DNA of 14,201 bases from JARRNJ01 sp037385045 (GTDB lineage Bacteria; Pseudomonadota; Gammaproteobacteria; JASBUN01): assembly GCA_037385045.1 (NCBI GenBank), contig JARRNJ010000097.1:1-14201 (forward strand). Direction: 5' to 3'. The notes below the pieces were generated by a model. It was not told the origin of the DNA. It worked only from the letters and a program-made list of their open reading frames with translations, and searched no databases. A program made the position numbers and the translations under genes. Positions 1-6,620 of this stretch are shown one piece after another; position 1 is the first letter of the stretch; every line of letters begins with the position of its first letter.

Positions 1-43
1 GTTGCCGCGACTGAACGCTCGGCGGCTCAAGGGGGAAGACACG

Positions 44-82
44 ATGACTGTTTGTCGGTGCCACTGCGGACAAAGCCAATGA
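44..82 (+). CDS. Cys-rich 12-residue leader micro-ORF (putative)
   Basis: A 12-codon reading frame, MTVCRCHCGQSQ then stop, begins at an ATG about 6 nt after a purine-rich Shine-Dalgarno-like stretch (GGGGGAAG, 31-38). Its TGA (80-82) overlaps the ATG (79-81) of the downstream lipoprotein gene as ATGA, the usual arrangement for translational coupling. The downstream ATG has only a weak ribosome site of its own, so ribosomes finishing the micro-ORF could deliver its translation. Three Cys and one His in five consecutive residues are striking and could bind metal or act as a sensing leader, but that is speculation. A chance ORF cannot be excluded from one sequence. Confidence 0.35.
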   Translation: MTVCRCHCGQSQ

Positions 83-861
83 AGACCGGCCTCAACGCAG
101 CGCTATGGTTGGCGCTCGCCATGCTGGCCGCCGGTTGCCAGCCCAACGTCAGGCTTCCCGGGGGTGTCACTCCGGTGATGGCGACCTGGCTGTATGGGCA
201 GTACGCGATTCCCGCCGAATATACCCGCAGCGGGCATGAGGAGACATTTGGGGCCACCCCCGGTGGTCTGCCCTGGACCACGGCAGCCGCGCGGGCTTTG
301 AAGCCGGGAGCAAAAGTGCCGGTGGTCCTCTATCTCCATGGCTGCACTGGAATCAAACAGCAGGCCCGGCTGTACCGCGCACTGCTGCTGTCACAGGGGT
401 ACGCGGTATTCATGCCCGACAGCTTTCAACGTCCCGGGCGCTGGGCGTGCGGCGAGGAAGGCCCGCTGCCGTACCGGGTTTCGCTGCGGCTGCAGGAGCT
501 CGCCTACGCCTACCAGCAAATCCGAACGCTGCCGTGGATTGACCAAAAGCGTATTGTGCTCATGGGTTTCAGTGAAGGGGGCAACACCGTGGACCACTGG
601 AACAAGCTGGGTTTTGCCGCCCATATCATCATCGGCAGTGCCTGTACCCTGGTGGGCGGCAAGCCGGCGGCGCCGCCGGGCACGCCGGTGCTGGCCGTTG
701 TCGGGGCCCGTGACGATTACCGGCCCGGTTTGAGCTGCACGATCGAGCGCACGGTGGGCGGATCGAAGTCCGTCGTTATTTCCAACGCCGGCCACAAGGT
801 TGCACAATACCCGCAGACGCGGGACGCCATCAAAGCGTTTCTGCACTCTTGTTGTCGCTGA
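79..861 (+). CDS. Lipoprotein alpha/beta hydrolase, dienelactone hydrolase-like
   Basis: This 260-residue protein starts with a lipoprotein signal peptide (Lys2, hydrophobic core 5-18, lipobox LAAGC with Cys20), so it is probably anchored in an envelope membrane facing the periplasm. The rest reads as an alpha/beta hydrolase: strand plus oxyanion motif YLHGCTG at 85-91, nucleophile elbow GFSEG with Ser165, a likely acid in GARDDY (Asp212 or Asp213) and catalytic His239 in NAGHK. This resembles the dienelactone hydrolase superfamily, although that family usually has a Cys nucleophile and here it is Ser, so an esterase or peptidase role is possible. The ATG at 79 was chosen because it places the signal peptide at the N-terminus; an upstream TTG at 52 would add nine charged or polar residues. 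The substrate is unknown. The last residues carry a CC pair. Confidence 0.85.
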   Translation: MKTGLNAALWLALAMLAAGCQPNVRLPGGVTPVMATWLYGQYAIPAEYTRSGHEETFGATPGGLPWTTAAARALKPGAKVPVVLYLHGCTGIKQQARLYRALLLSQGYAVFMPDSFQRPGRWACGEEGPLPYRVSLRLQELAYAYQQIRTLPWIDQKRIVLMGFSEGGNTVDHWNKLGFAAHIIIGSACTLVGGKPAAPPGTPVLAVVGARDDYRPGLSCTIERTVGGSKSVVISNAGHKVAQYPQTRDAIKAFLHSCCR

Positions 862-897
862 ATGGATGCCGAACCCGCGAGGATGAGGGAACAGACC

Positions 898-1239
898 ATG
901 ATCCGACTCACCGAAGCGCTGCGGGCCTGGGGCACGCCCCGCTTCGACGACGCACTCAAACAGGAATTGCGGGCCCTGGGCGCCGAGCAACTGCCGTTGC
1001 AGCAGGGGCTGACCAGCGGCAGTTACGCTCTCGCCGACAAACTCGACGCAATGGTGATCCGTGCCCGCGAAGAAGAGTACTGTATTCGCGCACGGGTGGG
1101 AATCTTCTATGCCGCGATGATGATCGGCTGCAGCTGCGCCGACGATCCCACTCCGGTCGGGGAGGAAAGCGAGTACTGCGAGGTGGAGCTGGAAATCGAC
1201 AAGCGAAGCGCTGTAGCCAGGGTGGCGTTGGCCGACTGA
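898..1239 (+). CDS. Conserved small protein with CxC motif, function unknown
   Basis: This soluble protein of about 113 residues begins at an ATG preceded by GAGGGA eight bases upstream. An in-frame ATG at 862 would add 12 residues but lies directly against the previous stop and has no clear ribosome site. The sequence has an amphipathic N-terminal half and a C-terminal half containing GCSCADDPTPV (Cys78, Cys80) and a further Cys94 in an acidic, beta-rich tail. I recall similar proteins as uncharacterised in sulfur-oxidising proteobacteria, sometimes labelled by transitive error as glucosamine-fructose-6-phosphate aminotransferase; none of that enzyme's motifs are present. The CxC plus third Cys could bind a metal or form a redox centre, which is inference. 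It follows the lipoprotein gene by 36 nt and may be cotranscribed with it. Confidence 0.75.
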   Translation: MIRLTEALRAWGTPRFDDALKQELRALGAEQLPLQQGLTSGSYALADKLDAMVIRAREEEYCIRARVGIFYAAMMIGCSCADDPTPVGEESEYCEVELEIDKRSAVARVALAD

Positions 1240-1265
1240 CCCCGATCGGCGCGCCGAAGGGTGGC

Positions 1266-1287
1266 CAGGCGCATTCGCGAACGCCTG
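1266..1287 (+). terminator. Possible weak stem-loop after the small Cys protein gene
   Basis: CAGGCG (1266-1271) and CGCCTG (1282-1287) can pair around a 10-nt loop containing TTCGCGAA. A T-rich stretch follows at 1300-1313, but it begins 12 or more bases after the stem, so this is at best an imperfect intrinsic terminator. It lies between the 1239 stop and the next gene start at 1341. Confidence 0.25.
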
Positions 1288-1340
1288 CAGTGCATGTATC
1301 TTTCAGTTTTTTCTTCCGCGGCCTGGGTTATCGTAAAGCC

Positions 1341-1991
1341 ATGTATTCCTCTTCGGGCGCTGCACCGCAACCGCACCATCGTGAGCATCTTTTGCTGCTG
1401 GCGATCGCCGCGGCCGTGTTGCTGTGGTCGGGGATCGGGCCCAAGGACCGCTTGACCTGGTGGCTGGAAGTGGCGCCGGTGTTGATCGGCGCACCGCTGC
1501 TGATTGCCACTTATCGGCGCTTTCCGCTTACGCCGTTGCTTTACCGGCTGATCTTTCTGCACGCACTGGTGGTCATGGTGGGCGGCCATTACACCTATGC
1601 CGAGGTGCCGATCGGCGACTGGGTGCGGGACTGGCTGCACCTGGCGCGCAACAACTACGACCGCTTCGGTCATCTGATGCAGGGCTTGGTGCCGGCCATG
1701 ATCAGCCGCGAGATCCTGGTGCGCCGCTCGCCGTTGGCCGGCTCGCGCTGGCTGCCGTTCCTGGTCGTCTGCGTGGTGATGTCGATCAGCGTCACGTACG
1801 AATTCATCGAGTGGTGGACGGCGCTGATCATGGGCGGCAGCGCCGAGTCCTTCCTTGCCCTCCAGGGCGACGTGTGGGACACGCAGTGGGACATGTTCCT
1901 GGCCCTGTGCGGCGCCGTGCTGGCGCTGCTGGTGTTCAGCCGGCTGCACGACCGCCAGCTCGAGCGGCTGCGGCATTCGGCGCGCCGTTGA
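1341..1991 (+). CDS. yjdF: DUF2238 / YjdF-family inner-membrane protein
   Basis: A 216-residue polytopic membrane protein with about six hydrophobic segments (roughly 17-31, 42-57, 64-83, 112-124, 138-154 and 186-200). It carries segments typical of the YjdF/DUF2238 family: GGHYTY (81-86), RNNYDRFGHLMQG (103-115), YEFIEWW (153-159) and QGDVWDTQWDM (175-185). These clustered His, Asp, Glu and Trp residues lie at predicted membrane boundaries, which suggests a conserved site, but the family's biochemical role is not established. The ATG at 1341 begins a short polar N-terminus just before the first helix. Upstream in-frame sequence back to position 849 overlaps the preceding gene and reads as Arg-rich noise, so it was excluded. 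It converges on the next, minus-strand gene with only 8 nt between the stops. Confidence 0.85.
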   Translation: MYSSSGAAPQPHHREHLLLLAIAAAVLLWSGIGPKDRLTWWLEVAPVLIGAPLLIATYRRFPLTPLLYRLIFLHALVVMVGGHYTYAEVPIGDWVRDWLHLARNNYDRFGHLMQGLVPAMISREILVRRSPLAGSRWLPFLVVCVVMSISVTYEFIEWWTALIMGGSAESFLALQGDVWDTQWDMFLALCGAVLALLVFSRLHDRQLERLRHSARR

Positions 1992-1999
1992 GCGGCGGT

Positions 2000-2449
2000 T
2001 CAGCCCGGCAGCAAGTGCAATGCCAGCAGGCTCAGCAGCTGCGCAAGAAACAGCAACAGATGGCTGCTTTCGGCCCGGTACTGTTTAAAGATTTCCTCGG
2101 CCAGGATGAACGCGCCCCACAGGGCGAGCGCCACCGTAAAGGCCAGGTTGGTGTGCGGGAAATCAACGCCGTGACCGGCGACCGAATGGGCGAGCGCCAG
2201 CCAGAACAGCACGGCGCCGGCCGACTGCCAGATGATGACGCCGGCAAACAGCACGGCATCCAGCCACGGCGGTGCGTTGTAGACCGCGGTCGCTTCCCGT
2301 ATGCGCCGAAAGTTTTGCGATGCCAGCGGCCAGTCGGCGGGCAGAATCGCCAGGGCTTTCAGCGCGTCCGCCGCATTGGTGATCACGACCAGGCTGTACC
2401 AGCCCGCCCACAGCGCCAATAAGCCGATTTTGAATGCGTACAATGTCAA
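2000..2449 (-). CDS. Small four-helix membrane protein, possibly DUF2165-like
   Basis: A minus-strand gene encoding about 149 residues. Hydrophobic segments fall near residues 7-24, 64-86, 103-118 and 129-147. The first helix ends in SLVVITNAAD and a soluble segment (about 45-62) follows; this layout resembles DUF2165 small integral membrane proteins, though I assign the family only tentatively. No ATG is available at the point where plausible protein begins. A TTG at 2449-2447 (giving MTLYAFKIG) or the TTG at 2443 is the likely start. The in-frame extension to 2641 is Arg- and Pro-rich without membrane character and was excluded. A strong hairpin lies about 18 nt upstream of the proposed start. 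The 3' end abuts the convergent yjdF-like gene. Confidence 0.6.
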   Translation of the reverse strand: MTLYAFKIGLLALWAGWYSLVVITNAADALKALAILPADWPLASQNFRRIREATAVYNAPPWLDAVLFAGVIIWQSAGAVLFWLALAHSVAGHGVDFPHTNLAFTVALALWGAFILAEEIFKQYRAESSHLLLFLAQLLSLLALHLLPG

Positions 2450-2466
2450 ACCAGATTGTTTCCGTC

Positions 2467-2489
2467 TCCGGCACCGGGCCGGTGCCGGA
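2467..2489. other. 9-bp inverted repeat upstream of the minus-strand membrane gene
   Basis: TCCGGCACC (2467-2475) and GGTGCCGGA (2481-2489) form a perfect 9-bp stem with a 5-nt GGGCC spacer. It sits 18-40 nt upstream of the proposed TTG start of the minus-strand gene, so it would lie in that gene's 5' untranslated region or at its promoter. No T-run follows on either strand, which argues against a terminator. The rest of 2450-2658 shows no convincing gene; a 45-codon plus-strand frame from 2489 to 2626 has no ribosome site and no recognisable features. Confidence 0.5.
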
Positions 2490-2658
2490 TGCCGAGGCTC
2501 TTGCGGGCAAGCATAGACGCCGACCCCGAGAGTTGCGGTGCGGCCGCCCGCAACCCGTCCATGCTGCGGGTGGTCGACCGTGCGGCGGACAGTCTTGACC
2601 CCGGGCTGCGCCAGGCAGGACACTGACGCGGACAACAACAACCAACAGGAGTCGCTTC

Positions 2659-3786
2659 ATGTCCGAGTCGCGCTCCACAGTGCGCTTTCCCAAGCCGGGC
2701 GACGAGAACGGCCGCGCCCCGGCGGAGCACTTTTTCGGCGAAGAGGTTCGGCTCGCCAACCGCAACCGCGGCATGCCCCTGGAGGCGCTTCGTTATCCGG
2801 TGACGCCGACGGGCATGCACTACATGCTCACCCACTTCGACGTGCCGTACGCCGAGGCCGGGCAGTGGCGGTTGGCTGTCGGCGGGCTGGTGAGCCGCGC
2901 ATTGACCCTGGACCTCGACGACTTCATGCAACGCCCGGCGGTGACAGTGGCGGTGACGCTGGAATGCGCCGGCAACGGCCGCGCCTTGATCGACCCGCGG
3001 CCGGTGAGCCAGCCCTGGTTCCTGGAAGCGGTGGGCACGGCCGAGTGGACCGGCACGCCGTTGCGGGCGCTGCTCGATGAGGCGGGTGTCGCCGCTTCGG
3101 CCCGGGAAATTGTTTTCACCGGCCTCGACCAGGGTGTCCAGGGCGGGCAGGTGCAGTATTTCCAGCGCAGCCTGACGGTGGACGAAGCGCGGCGCGATGA
3201 GGTGTTGCTGGCCTACGCCATGAACGGCCGGCCGCTGGAGCCGCAGCACGGTTATCCGTTGCGGCTCATCGTTCCCGGCTGGTACGGCATGGCCAGCGTC
3301 AAATGGCTGCAGCGGATCGAGGCCGCCGCCGAGCCGTTTCAGGGTTATCAGATGACCGGGACTTACCGCTACAGCAACGCTCCCGACGACCCGGGCGAGC
3401 CGGTGACGCTGATGCGGGTGCGTTCGTTGATGGTGCCCCCCGGCGTGCCCGACTTCGTCACCCGCGGGCGGCTGTTGGCGCCGGGCCCGGTCATGCTGAC
3501 CGGCCGCGCCTGGGCCGGGCGGGCCCCCGTGGCGCGGGTCGAGGTGAGCAGCGACGGCGGTGCCTCCTGGAGCGACGCCGAGCTGGAGCCGCCGGTTTCG
3601 CAGCACGCGTGGCGCGGTTGGCATCATCGCTGGGAGGCGCGCCCGGGCCGTCACCGGCTGTGCGTGCGCGCCACCGACAGCGGCGGCAACGTACAGCCCG
3701 TGGAGCCGTACTGGAACCATCAGGGCATGGGCAACAACATGGTCCAGCAGGTGGAAGTGCTGGTGGAAGCGGGCGGGGCCGGATGA
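2659..3786 (+). CDS. Sulfite oxidase-family molybdopterin oxidoreductase, no export signal
   Basis: A 375-residue protein with the two domains of eukaryote-type sulfite oxidases. The molybdopterin domain spans about 45-235 and carries the molybdenum-ligand Cys103 in TLECAGNGR and the signature LAYAMNGRPLEPQHGYPLRL (185-204) followed by PGWYGMASVKWLQRI (206-220). The C-terminal Mo-co dimerisation domain (about 245-370) has the Ig-like SSDGGASWSDAEL segment near 298-309. The expected reaction is sulfite to sulfate with electrons passed to a c-type cytochrome or other acceptor. There is no cytochrome b5 or heme domain, no adjacent cytochrome gene and no twin-arginine signal: the N-terminus MSESRSTVRFPKPG is short and polar, so the enzyme looks cytoplasmic. 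The ATG follows AGGAG. Some homologues act on other oxo-substrates, so the substrate is inferred. Confidence 0.88.
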   Translation: MSESRSTVRFPKPGDENGRAPAEHFFGEEVRLANRNRGMPLEALRYPVTPTGMHYMLTHFDVPYAEAGQWRLAVGGLVSRALTLDLDDFMQRPAVTVAVTLECAGNGRALIDPRPVSQPWFLEAVGTAEWTGTPLRALLDEAGVAASAREIVFTGLDQGVQGGQVQYFQRSLTVDEARRDEVLLAYAMNGRPLEPQHGYPLRLIVPGWYGMASVKWLQRIEAAAEPFQGYQMTGTYRYSNAPDDPGEPVTLMRVRSLMVPPGVPDFVTRGRLLAPGPVMLTGRAWAGRAPVARVEVSSDGGASWSDAELEPPVSQHAWRGWHHRWEARPGRHRLCVRATDSGGNVQPVEPYWNHQGMGNNMVQQVEVLVEAGGAG

Positions 3787-3809
3787 GCAGGCGGGCGTGA
3801 TTCGCCTGC
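3787..3809 (+). terminator. Stem-loop directly after the sulfite oxidase stop
   Basis: GCAGGCG (3787-3793) and CGCCTGC (3803-3809) form a perfect 7-bp stem with a 9-nt loop, beginning at the base after the TGA. No T-run follows, so it is not a standard intrinsic terminator; it may stabilise the 3' end or act with Rho. Confidence 0.3.
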
Positions 3810-3866
3810 GCACGTGTGCTCACCGCCGCGCTGCCTTGGTTCGGGAGCCGCTGCACAGCCGCCAAC

Positions 3867-4547
3867 ATGGATCACTTTACCGATTCCACGCTCATTGACT
3901 CCTGGTACCGCAACGCCGAGGCGTGGGGCGCTGCGGTGCGCGGCGCGCGGATTCCGAGCCGCATTCGCGTCACCGACCGCGCCATCGTCGATGCGGTACT
4001 CAGTTGCCGGCCGCGCACCGTGCTGGACGCGGGCTGTGGTGAGGGCTGGCTGTGCCGGGCTCTGGCGGCGCGGGGGATTCGCACCACCGGCATCGACGCC
4101 GTGCCGGGCCTCATCGAACAGGCGCGCCAGGGCGGCGGCGAATTCCATTGTTTGTCTTACGAAGACCTGGCGGCCGGCCGGCTGGCCGGGCGCTTCGGCA
4201 CGCTGGTGGGCAACTTCTCGCTGCTGGGCGACGAATCGGTGCAGGCACTGTTTCGGGCGGCCCCCGACCGGCTCGAGCCCAACGGAAGCCTGGTGGTGCA
4301 GACGCTGCATCCCGTGGTCGCCTGCGGCGACCGCCCGTACCGCGACGGCTGGCGCAAAGGTTCCTGGGACGGTTGCGGCGGCGGGTTCGCGGATCCGCCG
4401 CCCTGGTATTTCCGCACTCTCGGCGGCTGGTCCGGGCTGTTCGCCGACGCCGGATTCGCGCTGGTGGAAATCCTCGAGCCGCTCGACCCGGACACCGGCA
4501 AGCCGGCATCGATCATTTTCGTCGCCCGGCCGGTCGCCGCGCGGTGA
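3867..4547 (+). CDS. Class I SAM-dependent methyltransferase
   Basis: A 226-residue protein with a Rossmann-type methyltransferase core. Motif I is VLDAGCGEG (52-60) for S-adenosylmethionine, followed by an acidic strand-2 end in TTGIDAVPG (Asp78) and a later strand GSLVVQTLHPV (140-150). The C-terminal half contains an aromatic, Gly-rich segment (WRKGSWDGCGGGF, 162-174) that may form the substrate lid. The acceptor cannot be read from sequence; family relatives methylate small molecules. The ATG at 3867 was chosen because the protein then starts with a plausible helix. A GTG at 3816 would add 17 residues, and neither start has a strong ribosome site. It lies 80 nt after the sulfite oxidase gene and could be cotranscribed with it. 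Confidence 0.8.
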   Translation: MDHFTDSTLIDSWYRNAEAWGAAVRGARIPSRIRVTDRAIVDAVLSCRPRTVLDAGCGEGWLCRALAARGIRTTGIDAVPGLIEQARQGGGEFHCLSYEDLAAGRLAGRFGTLVGNFSLLGDESVQALFRAAPDRLEPNGSLVVQTLHPVVACGDRPYRDGWRKGSWDGCGGGFADPPPWYFRTLGGWSGLFADAGFALVEILEPLDPDTGKPASIIFVARPVAAR

Positions 4548-4695
4548 CGCGGACCGCATGCATTTCCCCTGCGAACGTGTGGGTTCCCGCGGTTCGCGGC
4601 TCGCGCAATGGCCCGCGGCAGATTATGGTTACCACAGGTACGCTGTTGGACCATTCGGGGCGCCGCCCCGTTTCCCGTTCACAGCGGGCCGGACG

Positions 4696-4719
4696 GCCGC
4701 CGCGCTTCGCGTCGGCGGC
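4696..4719 (+). other. GC-rich hairpin in the leader of the CBS-domain gene
   Basis: GCCGCCGCGC (4696-4705) pairs with GCG-T-CGGCGGC (4709-4719) around a TTC loop, giving a 10-bp stem with a single bulged T. It lies 41 nt upstream of the ATG at 4760. No T-run follows, so a leader structure is more likely than a terminator. In this GC-rich DNA such stems also arise by chance. The rest of the 212-nt gap (4548-4759) shows no gene. Confidence 0.35.
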
Positions 4720-4759
4720 GGTTGGTGCCGTTCGGCCCCGCCACCAGGGGAGTGCGGCT

Positions 4760-5194
4760 ATGAAGACGGTAAAACAGATCCTCGATACGAAGGGTTACGC
4801 GGTACGGTCGGTGGATGCCGACGCGTCGGTATACGACGCCATCCAGTTGATGGCGGAGCACGACATCGGCGCCCTGCTGGTTACCGAGTCGGAGCGGCCG
4901 GTGGGGGTGGTTTCCGAGCGCGACTATGCCCGCAAGGTCATTCTGCGCGGCCAGGCCTCCAGGGATACGCCGGTGCGCGAAGTAATGGCCGACCATCTGA
5001 TTGTCACCCACCCGGACCAGGACACCGAGGAGTGCATGGCCATCATGACCGAAAGGCGTGTCCGGCATTTGCCGGTGGTCAGCGGCGGCGAGGTGGTGGG
5101 CATCATCTCCATCGGTGATCTGGTCAAGGCGATCATCGAGGACCAGCGTTTCACCATCGAGCAGCTCGGACGGTATATCAGCGGCGAAGCATAG
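4760..5194 (+). CDS. Stand-alone two-CBS-domain protein
   Basis: A 144-residue soluble protein made almost entirely of a CBS pair (Bateman module). CBS1 covers about residues 8-62, with the characteristic IGALLVTESERPVGVVSERDYARK (36-59). CBS2 covers about 72-130, with VRHLPVVSGGEVVGIISIGDLVKA (101-124). Such modules bind adenine nucleotides such as AMP, ATP or SAM in the cleft between the domains and usually regulate a partner protein; with no fused effector the partner here is unknown. The SxxD/SxGD phosphate-binding positions are visible in SERDYA (52-57) and SIGDLV (117-122). The ATG follows a strong AGGGGAG ribosome site. The upstream in-frame extension into the methyltransferase gene was excluded because it reads as Arg- and Pro-rich shadow. 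Confidence 0.9.
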   Translation: MKTVKQILDTKGYAVRSVDADASVYDAIQLMAEHDIGALLVTESERPVGVVSERDYARKVILRGQASRDTPVREVMADHLIVTHPDQDTEECMAIMTERRVRHLPVVSGGEVVGIISIGDLVKAIIEDQRFTIEQLGRYISGEA

Positions 5195-5286
5195 CTCCGC
5201 CTCGGCCAGCAGCCGGCGTTGCCCCTGGCGGCACCTGGGGGGCGCGGATAGACTGTTCATGTGATCGGCCACGCCCAGGGAGTGCC

Positions 5287-5826
5287 ATGTACGGCTCGAG
5301 AATCCGCCTCAGCATCAGCGCCGCGGAAGCGGCGGCGCTGTTTCGCCGCGTGGCGGCCGGCGCCCATTCCCCGGCCCAGGCTTTGGCGGCGTTGACCGCC
5401 CTGGAGACGTTGGTGGGCAGCTTTACCGAAACCGCCGATCAGCCGCTGGACGCATACGCAGAGATCCGCCGCGCTCTGCACGCGGACATCGACGAGCAGC
5501 GTCAGCGCCTGCTTCGCCAGCAGGCCGAAGCCCTCGGCGGCGCCCTGGGGGCGGGTGACGTCACCGGCGTGGCGCGGGTGCATGCGGCGCTGTCGCGGGA
5601 GGCGTTTTTGCAGGTTGCCGAGCGCTGCCTCACCGGACTGGCCGGGGAAGTGCGCGCCGGCTACGAGGTCTGGATCGCGCGCTGGTGCGCCGAGGCTGAA
5701 AAGCGGGCGCGTGGCGCCAGTCCTTACCCGGACGCCATGGACTGGGACGCCGCCGGTGTGTCGCTGGGGGAGTTCATGGCAATGCGGGACCTTTCCATCG
5801 CCCTGAAGGGGCACGCTGATTGCTAG
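5287..5826 (+). CDS. Unrecognised Ala-rich helical protein
   Basis: A 179-residue protein with an ATG preceded by AGGGAG at good spacing. I do not recognise its family. It is rich in Ala, Arg, Glu and Leu with almost no beta-prone stretches, so it is probably all-alpha. Long helices are likely around 12-50, 53-87 and 98-142, including the acidic/basic EIRRALHADIDEQRQRLLRQ (59-78). The end is more polar, with SPYPDAMDWDAAGVSLGEF around 144-162. There is no signal peptide, membrane segment or obvious catalytic motif. The clean ribosome site and codon use like the neighbours support a real gene. It lies 92 nt after the CBS gene and 70 nt before the DNA glycosylase gene on the same strand. Confidence 0.65.
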   Translation: MYGSRIRLSISAAEAAALFRRVAAGAHSPAQALAALTALETLVGSFTETADQPLDAYAEIRRALHADIDEQRQRLLRQQAEALGGALGAGDVTGVARVHAALSREAFLQVAERCLTGLAGEVRAGYEVWIARWCAEAEKRARGASPYPDAMDWDAAGVSLGEFMAMRDLSIALKGHADC

Positions 5827-5839
5827 AAGCGGATGTTGC

Positions 5840-5864
5840 GGCGGGCGCAGGGTCCGGGCCCGCC
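5840..5864 (+). other. GC-rich inverted repeat between 5826 and 5897
   Basis: GGCGGGC (5840-5846) and GCCCGCC (5858-5864) can pair around an 11-nt loop between the helical-protein gene and the glycosylase gene. There is no T-run, and chance is a real possibility in this base composition. Confidence 0.2.
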
Positions 5865-5896
5865 CGCAGTCCGCCCAACGGGGAAAGGCCGACCAC

Positions 5897-6460
5897 GTGC
5901 CGAGCAGTTTGCACAAGTTGCCGCGAGCGTTCTATGACCGCGACACGGTGGCCGTAGCCAGGGACTTGCTGGGCAAGTACCTGGTGCATCGCTCCCGGGG
6001 CGTGGAGCGCGTCGGGCGCATCGTGGAGGTGGAAGCCTACCTCGGTCCCCACGACCGCGCCGCCCATTCGGCGCGCGGGCTGACCAACCGCACCCGGGTC
6101 ATGTTCGGGCCGCCGGGTCATGCCTACGTCTATCTCATTTACGGCATGCACCACTGCATGAACGTGGTCACCGAACGCAGCGGCCACGCCGCGGCGGTGT
6201 TGCTGCGCGCATTGGAGCCGGTGCGCAACATTGACGCCCGCACCCAGGGTCCGGGCCTGTTGTGCAAGGCCATGGAAATCGACCGCGAACTCAACGGCCA
6301 TGACCTGCTGAGCGATACGTTCTATATCGCCGGCGGCGCCGAGCCGCAGCGCTTCACCGTCGTGAAGCGACCCCGCATCGGCGTCGACTATGCCGGGCAC
6401 TGGGCCCGGCGCCTGCTGCGGTTCTACATCAAGAACAACCCGTTCGTCTCCAAGCCCTGA
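5897..6460 (+). CDS. DNA-3-methyladenine glycosylase, Aag/Mpg type
   Basis: A 187-residue protein of the alkyladenine DNA glycosylase family (mammalian AAG/MPG fold), which excises 3-methyladenine and related damaged purines in base excision repair. It carries the core signature GRIVEVEAYLGPHDRAAHS (40-58): Glu44 and Glu46 lie in the motif that holds the catalytic Glu, and His57 matches the conserved water-binding His. GPPGHAYVYLIYGMHHCMNV (71-90) contains the Tyr-rich strand that supplies the DNA-intercalating Tyr. ALEP and GPG(L) segments follow, and the protein ends RFYIKNNPFVSKP. The start is a GTG at 5897 with the GGGGAAAGG stretch at 5880-5888 upstream. Length is normal for bacterial members. 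The 3' end of this gene has been copied in the tandem duplication immediately downstream. Confidence 0.93.
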   Translation: MPSSLHKLPRAFYDRDTVAVARDLLGKYLVHRSRGVERVGRIVEVEAYLGPHDRAAHSARGLTNRTRVMFGPPGHAYVYLIYGMHHCMNVVTERSGHAAAVLLRALEPVRNIDARTQGPGLLCKAMEIDRELNGHDLLSDTFYIAGGAEPQRFTVVKRPRIGVDYAGHWARRLLRFYIKNNPFVSKP

Positions 6461-6502
6461 CCGAAACCACCAGCCGAGCCCGCCTGCGGCCCGCCCCGGC
6501 AC

Positions 6503-6532
6503 GGTGGATGCGCTGCGCTTATCCACCCTACG
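6503..6532. repeat. REP-like palindromic element, copy 1
   Basis: GGTGGAT (6503-6509) and ATCCACC (6521-6527) form the stem, with a GCGC-T-GCGC core and a TT bulge between them, followed by CTACG. The same core recurs at 6623 and 14178. From general knowledge this sequence type occurs in many copies between genes in numerous proteobacteria, and its chance translation produces peptides such as VDKRSAST. Here it lies between the convergent 3' ends of the glycosylase and TauE/SafE genes, a typical REP position where it may affect termination or mRNA decay. Confidence 0.8.
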
Positions 6533-6620
6533 TGGCTGCGGCTCTACATCAAGAACAACCCGTTCGTCTCCAAGCCCTGACCGAAACCACCAGCCGAGCC
6601 CGCCTGCGGCCCGCCCCGGC

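Noticed and set aside
2489..2626. 45-codon plus-strand frame between the membrane gene and sulfite oxidase
   Set aside because: No ribosome site, no recognisable features, and its start overlaps the hairpin at 2467-2489.
2458..2660. Signal-peptide-like start (MKRLLLVVVV) on the minus strand, antisense to the sulfite oxidase start
   Set aside because: It arises from the Asn/Gln-rich leader of the plus-strand gene, then becomes Arg/Pro-rich with no domain and overlaps the start of the other minus-strand gene.
2446..3813. Long minus-strand open frame (455 codons) opposite the sulfite oxidase gene
   Set aside because: It is His/Arg/Pro-rich with no recognisable domain and mirrors the third-position GC bias of the real plus-strand gene, which has clear family motifs.
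3814..5118. Long plus-strand frame overlapping the methyltransferase and CBS genes
   Set aside because: It is out of frame with both real genes and shows the Arg/Pro/Ala-rich composition of a shadow frame.
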